In this document: one piece after another, positions 1 to 6,799 of the stretch
Layout: every line of letters begins with the position of its first letter
How positions within the stretch are numbered: position 1 is the stretch's first letter
NCBI RefSeq assembly: GCF_001425355.1
Contig: NZ_LMQN01000019.1
Coordinates: 80,361 to 144,360, forward strand
Source of the DNA: Chryseobacterium sp. Leaf405
Lineage (GTDB): Bacteria > Bacteroidota > Bacteroidia > Flavobacteriales > Weeksellaceae
Reading direction: 5' to 3'
Length of the DNA stretch: 64,000 nt
Position numbers and translations under genes: made by a program
The notes under the pieces: model-generated
The model's input: the letters and a program-made list of their open reading frames with translations, nothing else
Database searches by the model: none
Told to the model about the DNA's origin: nothing

Positions 1-310
1 ATGGTGAAATGTCTTTGATTAATTTTACCTGAGCTTTCAACGCTTGATAATCTGCTAAAGTCAAAGTTTGCATCGCGGAAGGATCCGAACGTACACCGCC
101 TGTCATACCTGCACCGGGACGAATGGTAATGAGATTGGCTCCCATACTTGAAATATTTTTCTTGATACTTTCCTTTGAACCTTCACCAATTGCCAACATT
201 GCAATCACGGAAGCTACCCCGATGATAATTCCGAGCATCGTAAGCATGGCTCTGGTTTTATTAAGGATAATGGCTTTCCAGGCTATTTTTAATAAGTTTG
301 AGAAATTCAT
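1..310 (-). CDS. MacB-like ABC transporter permease, N-terminal part (cut by window edge)
   Basis: The reverse strand from an ATG at 310 encodes about 103 residues before the window ends. It begins MNFSNLLKIAWKAI, followed by a hydrophobic segment (residues ~22-42, containing MLTMLGIIIGVASVIAM) and the GEGSKESIKKNISSMGANL stretch. That is the N-terminus of the MacB/FtsX permease family: a first transmembrane helix leading into the periplasmic domain. With the ATPase, adaptor and TolC-like genes upstream on the same strand it would complete a tripartite exporter, with this subunit in the inner membrane. The substrate cannot be told. It is unusually far (321 bp) from the ATPase stop, with a duplicated sequence in the gap. 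The identification is firm although the gene is truncated. Confidence 0.88.
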   Translation of the reverse strand, partial: MNFSNLLKIAWKAIILNKTRAMLTMLGIIIGVASVIAMLAIGEGSKESIKKNISSMGANLITIRPGAGMTGGVRSDPSAMQTLTLADYQALKAQVKLIKDISP

Positions 311-336
311 AACTTTAATTTTTGGTTTAAAAAATC

Positions 337-640
337 TTCTGCAAATCTGCCTTCTATTATTAACACTCTAAAAACAACTTCGCTTTTCAAAAAAATCTCC
401 TTCATGTCAGATTTGCAAAAGATAACAACATTACATCCTCTTCATTGTAGCTAATTAATATAAATTGATGGACTTATTCTGTGCCTACTTTTTCTTTAAA
501 AACCTTTTGCAAATCTTTCAATCTAAACATTTAAAAAACCACTTCTAATCCTACTTCATGTCAGATTTGCAAAAGAAAAACAGCATTATTTCGTCTTCAT
601 TGTAATAAGCTAACTAATATAATATCCAATTTTATTCTGT
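337..640. repeat. Degenerate tandem repeat with inverted TGCAAATCT/AGATTTGCA ends in the 311-631 spacer
   Basis: This fills the 321-bp gap between the ATPase and permease genes. Two units of about 155-165 bp follow each other. Each opens with TGCAAATCT (340-348 and 508-516) and later carries TTCATGTCAGATTTGCAAAAG (first copy from 401, second from 555), so each unit can fold on itself. Both go on to TCTTCATTGTA, then a CTAATATA-like stretch, then TTATTCTGT (474-482 and 632-640). In the second unit that last piece is the reverse complement of the ATPase stop region. The pattern suggests an old tandem duplication of the ATPase 3' end plus its downstream hairpin. No coding potential was seen here. 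Confidence 0.7.
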
Positions 641-1369
641 TTTGGGTAACTTTTCAAGTTCTGCTTTGGCAATGAGCCTGTCGGTTACCAGTTTATCTTC
701 TTTTATCATTCCGTCCCGAAGAATCACGGTTCGTTTACTGAATTTCGCAATGTCTTCTTCATGGGTCACAAATCCGATTGTAATTCCTTCATCATTAAGT
801 TCCTGAAAAAGATTCATGACTTCGTAAGACGTTCTTGTATCAAGGTTTCCTGTCGCTTCATCGGCCAATAAAATAACAGGATGATTGACCAAAGCTCTCG
901 CAATTGCAACCCTCTGTTGCTGACCTCCCGAAAGTTGGCTTGGAACGTGTCCCATTCTGCTTTCAAGACCGACTTGCTGTAAAGCTTTTACAGCTCTTTC
1001 TCTTCTTTCTTCCGACGAAATCGTTGAATTATAAAGTAAGGGCAATTCAACATTTTCCAAAGCACTTGTTCTTGCTAATAAATTATAGGATTGAAAGATG
1101 AAACCGATTTTGGTATTTCTGATTTCGGCAAGTTGGTTTTTGTTTAGATCTTTCACTAATACGCCGTCCAGTTCATACGTTCCGGAAGTTGGTTGGTCGA
1201 GACACCCCAAAGTATTTAAAAACGTAGATTTTCCTGAACCGCTGGTTCCCATAATGGTCACAAATTCTCCTTTGTTAATGATTAAATCGATTCCTTTCAA
1301 GGCATGAACAATTTCGTCACCCATTCGGAATTCACGTTTTAGGTTTTCTATTTTGATGATGGGTTTCAT
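632..1369 (-). CDS. MacB/LolD-type ABC transporter ATP-binding protein
   Basis: A 245-residue cytoplasmic ATPase that would power a MacB-type tripartite efflux or export pump. All nucleotide-binding motifs are visible: Walker A GTSGSGKS (~41-48), Q-loop FIFQSYNLL, signature LSGGQQQRVAIARAL, Walker B VILLADEAT followed by GNLD, and switch His in VTHEED. Its length and the lack of a fused membrane domain fit the split LolD/YknY arrangement. In E. coli MacB the ATPase and permease are fused, whereas here the permease is a separate gene downstream (ending at 310). The gene is third in a minus-strand operon after the TolC-like and adaptor genes. Substrate unknown; macrolide-type drugs or envelope lipids are guesses from family names only. 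Confidence 0.93.
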   Translation of the reverse strand: MKPIIKIENLKREFRMGDEIVHALKGIDLIINKGEFVTIMGTSGSGKSTFLNTLGCLDQPTSGTYELDGVLVKDLNKNQLAEIRNTKIGFIFQSYNLLARTSALENVELPLLYNSTISSEERRERAVKALQQVGLESRMGHVPSQLSGGQQQRVAIARALVNHPVILLADEATGNLDTRTSYEVMNLFQELNDEGITIGFVTHEEDIAKFSKRTVILRDGMIKEDKLVTDRLIAKAELEKLPKTE

Positions 1370-1475
1370 TGTTTCTATTGTTTTTGGTTGTTACAATTAA
1401 GTTTGAAAATACAAAACACTAAATATCAAATACTACATTAATTTAGTTCTAAAGAGGTGGACTTTATGTCGAATC

Positions 1476-2702
1476 TTATTTTTTATTGTTATTTCCCGGT
1501 CTTTTCGGCATAAATGGGCTGCTCCCTTCTGAACCGGATTTTGCGACAGCTTCAGTTTGTTCGTCTAATGAAGTCACGATCTGTTCATTTCCGGTTAATC
1601 CGCTTTTTACTTCTACATTAATTCCGTCGTTGATTCCGATGGTAATTTGTTTTTGAGAAATACTTCCGTCATTATTTTTAATCCAGATATATTTTTCTTT
1701 GCCTTTTCCGGTTTTCACTTCAGGAGTTTTAGCATTGATTTTATTTTTCTGATAATATTTTTGCAATGTTTCCGTATCCGGACTAAAACTTATTGCCGAT
1801 GCCGGAACTGTATTTGTTCCTTTTAATTCTTTCGTGAAAATTGTAACTGTCGCCGTTAATCCGGGTTTTAATTTCTGTTCAGAATTATCAGCATCAATTA
1901 AAACCGTGTACGTCACAACATTTGATGAGGTTTTCGGACTCAAACGCATTTCTCTTACAGATCCATTGAATTCCGTTTCTGGATAAGCATCCACCGTGAA
2001 AGTCACACGTTGACCAACCTGAACATTTCCAATATCTGCTTCATCTACATTCGCCTGAACCTGCATTTTCGTAATATCTTTTGCAATCGTGAAAAGGGTA
2101 GGAGTTGTCATACTTGCCACAACGGTTTGTCCTTCCTGAACTTCTTTGCTCAAAATAATTCCGTCAATCGGAGCGTAAATATTAGCATAACTTAGATTGG
2201 TTCTCGACTGCGCTAAAGTGGTTTTCTTTTGATTCACCGCTTGTTGTGCGTTTTTCACCTGATAAGATGCCTGCTCATAATCTGCTCTGCTTATCACACC
2301 TGATTTGAACATATTATTCTGACGCTGGAAATTCTGTTGCTGATAATTAAGTTCATTCAAAGCTGAATTATACTGAGCCTGAGCATCATTTACCGATTCC
2401 TGAAGGTTGGTTTTATCGATTTCAGCTAAAAGCTGTCCCTTTTTTACCTGAGAGTTATAATCAACATAAATATTTCTGATCAATCCTGAAACCTGAGTTC
2501 CGACCTGTACTGTGTCGACAGGTTCTACGGTTCCCGTCGCCGTAACAGAAGTGGTAACATCCTGTTTGCTGAGTTTTACAGTCTGAATAGTGATCTGCGC
2601 TTCTTTATCCTTTGAGAAATACTGATACGTTAAAACGATCACAACGGCTGACACCAGAAATATAATAGAATTTCTGAAGATCTTTTTATATTTTGGATTC
2701 AT
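1476..2702 (-). CDS. MacA-like periplasmic adaptor (HlyD/RND membrane-fusion family)
   Basis: A 408-residue adaptor joining the inner-membrane pump to the TolC-like channel through the periplasm. Residues ~12-29 form a single N-terminal anchor. The lipoyl half-motifs follow (TVEPVDTVQVGTQVSG and later YANIYAPIDGIILS), flanking a long Gln/Asn-rich coiled-coil hairpin (~95-175). Then come beta-barrel and membrane-proximal domains, and a charged, low-complexity C-terminus (PFMPKRPGNNNKK). This order is typical of MacA. The gene is 23 bp from the upstream TolC-like gene and about 106 bp before the ATPase, consistent with one operon. No unusual residues were noted. Confidence 0.92.
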   Translation of the reverse strand: MNPKYKKIFRNSIIFLVSAVVIVLTYQYFSKDKEAQITIQTVKLSKQDVTTSVTATGTVEPVDTVQVGTQVSGLIRNIYVDYNSQVKKGQLLAEIDKTNLQESVNDAQAQYNSALNELNYQQQNFQRQNNMFKSGVISRADYEQASYQVKNAQQAVNQKKTTLAQSRTNLSYANIYAPIDGIILSKEVQEGQTVVASMTTPTLFTIAKDITKMQVQANVDEADIGNVQVGQRVTFTVDAYPETEFNGSVREMRLSPKTSSNVVTYTVLIDADNSEQKLKPGLTATVTIFTKELKGTNTVPASAISFSPDTETLQKYYQKNKINAKTPEVKTGKGKEKYIWIKNNDGSISQKQITIGINDGINVEVKSGLTGNEQIVTSLDEQTEAVAKSGSEGSSPFMPKRPGNNNKK

Positions 2703-2725
2703 AATTATATATTTTTCTGTTGCTA

Positions 2726-4030
2726 TTAATTGGTTGTTAATATTTTATCCTGATAAAAATTCAGGAGTTGGGTGTATAAAACTGCCATATATTTTGACTG
2801 TAAGTACGTCTGTTCGTTGGTCAGATAGGTGTTTCTGCTTACTGAAAGTTCTGTTGTCGTCAATCCTCCGAATTCAAATTTTTTGTTGGACAGGTCGTAA
2901 GAAAGTTTAGCATTGTCTCTCGCTACTTTTGAAGATTTTTGCTGAGCCTGATTGGCGATTGCATTCTGCCAGGCGGTTTCAATGCTTGAATACAGTGTTT
3001 TTCCCGCGCTTATTTTATCCAATTGATTTTGCTTAATATCAATTTTAGCCAATTCGACATTCGTATTGTTCTGTTTTTTCGAGAAAATCGGAACGTTAAG
3101 CGAAAGCCCGACAGATTTATTAAAGTTATTCTTAAGCTGATTAAAATATGAAAAATCCTGAGTGCTTGTGAAACCTGTATTCAGACCTGCTGTTGCGGAA
3201 AGTGTTGGCTTGTAACCCGCTTTTGTAATCTCTAAGGCTTTGTTTAAAATTTCATTCTGAGCATCATAAATTTTAAGATCAGGAAGATTTTCTGTTGCCT
3301 GTGCAAAAACCTGCTGTTTGTCAGGAATCGTTTCTTCAATATCAGGAAGTGATGTTTTTTCAATTTCAAAATCTACATTGGGATCAAGCTCCAATAATTG
3401 TTTTAATTTTAAAACCTGTTGATTGTAAAGATTCTGACTGCTTACTACCGTATATTGGTTCTGTGCATTTTGTGTTTCTACGTCTGCGAGATCCAGTTTT
3501 GAGATCGCTCCGTTTTTATATTTAGTCTGCGTAAGTTTTAATTCCTGAGCGGAAGAATTTGCGGTGTAGTTTGCAATTTCGATTCCTTCATAATAATATA
3601 AAGACTGTAAATATGCTTCTAAAACATTCAGAACGATGTTGTTTTCCGCCTGCTTTTGATATAAAGAAGATTGATCTAAAATCATTTTATTCTGCTCAAT
3701 CTGTAGGTTCAGTTTGTTTCCCTGATAAATTGCAACGTTTCCGCTTATTCCAAAACTGTTTGACAAAATATTCTGATTCACGAAACTGCTTGTAATGGGG
3801 TCAATACTTGAACCGTTAGTTAATCCCAGCGAAGAAGAACCGTAAATCGTCGGAAGTTTATTGTTTTTCTGCTGTTGATAATTCAATTGGGCAGTGGTTT
3901 TGTCGAGAGCGGTCTTTTTTACCGTAATGTTATTTGCTACCGCATAATCCAGACAATCTTGAAGCGACCACACTTTTTGAGCCGGAGCAAGGATTCCGAT
4001 GAAGAGCGCTATGATTAGGTATTTTCTCAT
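2726..4030 (-). CDS. TolC-family outer membrane efflux protein
   Basis: A 434-residue outer-membrane channel component. It has a short signal peptide (MRKYLIIALFIGILAPAQK), then two structural repeats of long Gln/Asn/Lys-rich helices. Each repeat contains the family's LxLxxAxxxN-type opening (WSLQDCLDYAVANNITVKK near residue 20), and the protein is the usual TolC length. It is the first gene of the minus-strand operon that continues with the adaptor and MacB-type subunits, so it should provide the exit duct of that pump. A 207-bp gap separates it from the divergent thyA and must hold both promoters. I saw no textbook TAnnTTTG box for this gene. Confidence 0.92.
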   Translation of the reverse strand: MRKYLIIALFIGILAPAQKVWSLQDCLDYAVANNITVKKTALDKTTAQLNYQQQKNNKLPTIYGSSSLGLTNGSSIDPITSSFVNQNILSNSFGISGNVAIYQGNKLNLQIEQNKMILDQSSLYQKQAENNIVLNVLEAYLQSLYYYEGIEIANYTANSSAQELKLTQTKYKNGAISKLDLADVETQNAQNQYTVVSSQNLYNQQVLKLKQLLELDPNVDFEIEKTSLPDIEETIPDKQQVFAQATENLPDLKIYDAQNEILNKALEITKAGYKPTLSATAGLNTGFTSTQDFSYFNQLKNNFNKSVGLSLNVPIFSKKQNNTNVELAKIDIKQNQLDKISAGKTLYSSIETAWQNAIANQAQQKSSKVARDNAKLSYDLSNKKFEFGGLTTTELSVSRNTYLTNEQTYLQSKYMAVLYTQLLNFYQDKILTTN

Positions 4031-4237
4031 TGTCTTTCTGATTTACAGTGACAAAATTCCTTCATCCATGAAAGAAAGTCAAAACTATTAGACAAACACA
4101 GCGATTTTATAGAAGTATTGCTTTTTTCTATCGTTACAGATTTTTATTTTCCAATTGTAAAAGAACTTTTTTAATTAAAAAATCCTTTATTTTGCAAAAA
4201 ATCAACGGCGGTTTTTACCAATAAAAATTTCAGAGAA

Positions 4238-5032
4238 ATGCAAAATTACTTAGACCTTTTACAACATATTTTAGATAGCGGAACAGAAAAAACTGACAGA
4301 ACGGGAACAGGAACAAAGAGTGTTTTCGGCTATCAGCTGAGGTATGATTTATCGAAAGGTTTTCCTTTAGTTACGACTAAAAAAGTGCATTTGAAATCTA
4401 TTATTTATGAATTGCTCTGGTTTTTAAAAGGAGATACCAATATCAAATATTTAAAAGATAACGGAGTTTCAATCTGGGATGAATGGGCAGATGAAAACGG
4501 AGATTTAGGTCCTGTTTACGGAGCGCAATGGAGAAGTTGGAACGGTGCAGATGGAAAAGTTGTGGATCAGATTACAGAAGTAATCGATCAGATTAAAAAA
4601 AATCCGGATTCCAGAAGATTGATCGTCTCTGCCTGGAACGTTGCTGAAATCCCGAATATGGCTCTAGCACCTTGTCATGCATTATTCCAGTTTTATGTAG
4701 CTGATGGGAAACTATCGCTTCAATTGTATCAGAGAAGTGCCGATGTTTTCTTAGGAGTTCCTTTTAATATTGCAAGTTATGCTTTATTATTGATGATGGT
4801 GGCGCAGGTTTGCGATTTAGAAGTGGGAGATTATGTTCACAGTTTTGGTGATGTTCATATTTATAATAATCATTTTGAACAGGTGAATAAGCAATTATCA
4901 AGAGAAACAAGACCACTTCCTACCATGAAATTAAATCCTGAGGTTAAAGATATTTTTGGTTTCGATTTTGAAGATTTTACATTGGAAAATTACGATCCGC
5001 ACCCGGGAATTAAGGCGCCTGTAGCGATTTAG
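4238..5032 (+). CDS. thyA: Thymidylate synthase
   Basis: Converts dUMP to dTMP using methylene-tetrahydrofolate, the essential step for DNA precursor supply. The 264-residue protein is collinear with the classic ThyA. The N-terminus has the RTGTGT loop. The catalytic cysteine is in the motif LAPCHALFQFYV at residue 146, the same number as in the E. coli enzyme. The substrate-binding motifs QRSADVFLGVPFNIASYALL and HIYNNHFEQ follow, and the C-terminus ends APVAI. It appears monocistronic, with a palindromic repeat and a strong terminator downstream. A TTTATTTTGC stretch about 45 bp upstream is a near-match to the -7 box. Confidence 0.98.
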   Translation: MQNYLDLLQHILDSGTEKTDRTGTGTKSVFGYQLRYDLSKGFPLVTTKKVHLKSIIYELLWFLKGDTNIKYLKDNGVSIWDEWADENGDLGPVYGAQWRSWNGADGKVVDQITEVIDQIKKNPDSRRLIVSAWNVAEIPNMALAPCHALFQFYVADGKLSLQLYQRSADVFLGVPFNIASYALLLMMVAQVCDLEVGDYVHSFGDVHIYNNHFEQVNKQLSRETRPLPTMKLNPEVKDIFGFDFEDFTLENYDPHPGIKAPVAI

Positions 5033-5062
5033 AATTAAAGTAAAATATCTTATATTCATTCA

Positions 5063-5132
5063 GTTTGCCGTTCCGTAGGAATCTAAGCTAAGTTTTAAAT
5101 ATTGTTGTCGAAATTCCTACGGAATGACAAAC
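5063..5132. repeat. Dispersed palindromic element, copy A (CCGTAGGAAT family)
   Basis: A 20-bp left arm (5063-5082, core TTCCGTAGGAAT) pairs with a right arm at 5113-5132 (core ATTCCTACGGAATGAC), matching at 18 of 20 positions around a 30-nt loop. There is no T-run, so it is not itself a terminator. Related sequences occur at 15275-15350 (both arms, decayed) and 38231-38265 (left arm only, continuing ATCTAAGTTAAG, as here ATCTAAGCTAAG). That identifies a repeat family rather than a gene-specific hairpin. Confidence 0.8.
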
Positions 5133-5170
5133 CTTGAAAATATTAACTAAATAATATTAAAATAAACCTA

Positions 5171-5199
5171 AAAGTGAAGTCTAAAACTTCACTTTTTTT
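5171..5199 (+). terminator. Rho-independent terminator after thyA
   Basis: AAAGTGAAGT and ACTTCACTTT form a perfect 10-bp stem around CTAAA, followed by a run of T. It lies about 140 bp after the thyA stop and before the serine hydrolase. Confidence 0.85.
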
Positions 5200-5246
5200 G
5201 TAACATCTCCTGAAATTTTTCAACTTATTGAGCAAACTTAAAAAGT

Positions 5247-6566
5247 ATGTTTAAAAAGTTACTTTTTCTTTCAGCGCTTGGTATTTCAACTGCCGTTTTT
5301 TCTCAACAAAATGTAAAAGAAAAATTGGGAAGCTACTTTGATTCTCTGTTTGTGCATCATAAAGTGATGGGAAGTTTTGCGTTTGCAGAAAATGATCGAC
5401 CGACTTTTGTGAAAGTAATCGGATTTGCAGATGTTGAAAAAAAGCAGAAAGCTAATATAAATACGCAATATAGAATTGGTTCCATTAGCAAAACGTTCAC
5501 GGCAGTTTTGGTCATGAAAGCAGTTGAAGATAAAAAGATTTCTTTAGACAAAAAACTTTCAGATTTCTATCCTGAAATTCCTAATGCAGACAAAATTACC
5601 ATCGAAAATTTATTGCAGCACAGAACGGGAATTCACAATCTGACGGATGAAGCCGAGTTTGCACAATATTATACTAAGCCTCAAACTGGGAATGACTTGG
5701 TTGCTATCATTAAAAAATATAAAAGTGATTTTGAGCCGGGTTCAAAGCATGAATATAGCAATTCAAATTTCATTTTATTAGGACTAATTCTTGAAAAAGT
5801 ATATAAAAAATCCTATACTGAATTAATTAAGACTAAAATTGCAAAACCTTTAAAATTAATCTCAACGGGAGTCGGAGGAAAAATTGATACTTCAAAAGAT
5901 CAGGCAAAATCTTATCAGTATTTCAACGGAATTTATCTTGCTGCTCCGGAAACAGATATGAGTGTCCCGATCGGAGCAGGAAATATTGTTTCAACGCCAA
6001 GAGAACTTTTGATATTCATTTTAGGATTGGAAAACGGGAAATTAATCAAAAGAGAAAACGTTGATAAAATGAAAAATTTTATTGATGATTATGGCTATGG
6101 TCTGGTGAAATTTCCGTTTGAAAAATATTCGGGATTTGGTCATAATGGAGCGATTGATGGTTTCAGATCAGAATTGGTTTATTTTCCGGAGTTGAAAACG
6201 GCAGTGAGCTTCATAACCAATCAGGAAGATATGGATTCTGACGACATTTTCGATAAAATGATGGCTGCAGCCACAGGTAAAGATTTTAAAATGCCGGATT
6301 TTAAAGGTATTGTAGTTTCCGCAGATATTTTAAAAAAATATGAAGGGAATTATAAAACCAAGGATTTCCCTTTAGATATCAAAATCTTTATAGAAAATGG
6401 AGTGTTAAAAGGTCAGGCAACGGGTCAGGACGCTTTTCCTTTGGAAGCTGTTTCTGAAAATGAATTTAAATTTGACATCGCAGGAATTAAAGTTAAATTT
6501 AATGCAGAAAACGGAACGATGGATTTTGCTCAGGGAGCTAATCAATTTACCTTTAAAAAAGAATAA
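5247..6566 (+). CDS. Serine hydrolase, beta-lactamase class C / penicillin-binding family
   Basis: An exported 439-residue protein with signal peptide MFKKLLFLSALGISTAVFS. The active-site set of the class C/esterase superfamily is present: S79-x-x-K82 in GSISKTF, Y170-S-N, and the third element GHNGAIDGF near residue 300. A C-terminal ~90-residue beta domain follows (VSADILKKYEGNYKTKDFPL onward), of the kind often appended to such hydrolases in Bacteroidota. It may act on peptides, esters or D-amino acid substrates. Antibiotic hydrolysis cannot be inferred from sequence. The next gene starts at the base after its stop, so the two are probably co-transcribed. Confidence 0.9.
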   Translation: MFKKLLFLSALGISTAVFSQQNVKEKLGSYFDSLFVHHKVMGSFAFAENDRPTFVKVIGFADVEKKQKANINTQYRIGSISKTFTAVLVMKAVEDKKISLDKKLSDFYPEIPNADKITIENLLQHRTGIHNLTDEAEFAQYYTKPQTGNDLVAIIKKYKSDFEPGSKHEYSNSNFILLGLILEKVYKKSYTELIKTKIAKPLKLISTGVGGKIDTSKDQAKSYQYFNGIYLAAPETDMSVPIGAGNIVSTPRELLIFILGLENGKLIKRENVDKMKNFIDDYGYGLVKFPFEKYSGFGHNGAIDGFRSELVYFPELKTAVSFITNQEDMDSDDIFDKMMAAATGKDFKMPDFKGIVVSADILKKYEGNYKTKDFPLDIKIFIENGVLKGQATGQDAFPLEAVSENEFKFDIAGIKVKFNAENGTMDFAQGANQFTFKKE

Positions 6567-6797
6567 ATGAAATATCTAAAAATCAATACCGAAGAAACTG
6601 CTAATCTTGAAGCATTGAAAAATGCAATTCTTCAGATGAAAGGCGTAGATTCTATAGAAATCATCGACGATGAAAACACTGAAAGTGAGCTGAAAAAAGC
6701 TTTTCATAAAACAAAAGAACAGTTTAAAAAAGGAGATTACGAAACGGTAGTCAATGATATTTTCGACATTTTAACAAAAAATAATTCTAAAAAATAA
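6567..6797 (+). CDS. Small unknown protein between hydrolase and aminopeptidase
   Basis: A 76-residue soluble protein that I do not recognise. The first half (LKINTEETANLEALKNAILQ, then MKGVDSIEIIDD) looks like a beta-alpha-beta fold. The second half is a charged helix (ELKKAFHKTKEQFKKGDYE). No signal peptide or cysteine is present. It begins at the base after the hydrolase stop and ends two bases before the aminopeptidase start, so it is almost certainly expressed with them. The tight packing supports it being a true gene. It could be a small regulatory or antitoxin-like protein, but nothing in the sequence proves that. Confidence 0.75.
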   Translation: MKYLKINTEETANLEALKNAILQMKGVDSIEIIDDENTESELKKAFHKTKEQFKKGDYETVVNDIFDILTKNNSKK

Positions 6798-6799
6798 TA

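Noticed and set aside
123..371. 82-residue plus-strand ORF near the left edge
   Set aside because: It is antisense to the MacB-like permease N-terminus, which has clear family features on the minus strand.
337..640. Repeats as a CRISPR array
   Set aside because: Only two diverged ~160-bp units, no regular short repeat and spacer pattern, and no cas genes.
5247..6566. Serine hydrolase as an antibiotic-resistance beta-lactamase
   Set aside because: The class C fold motifs are shared with peptidases and esterases, the protein has an extra C-terminal domain, and no ampR-like regulator is nearby. Resistance cannot be claimed.
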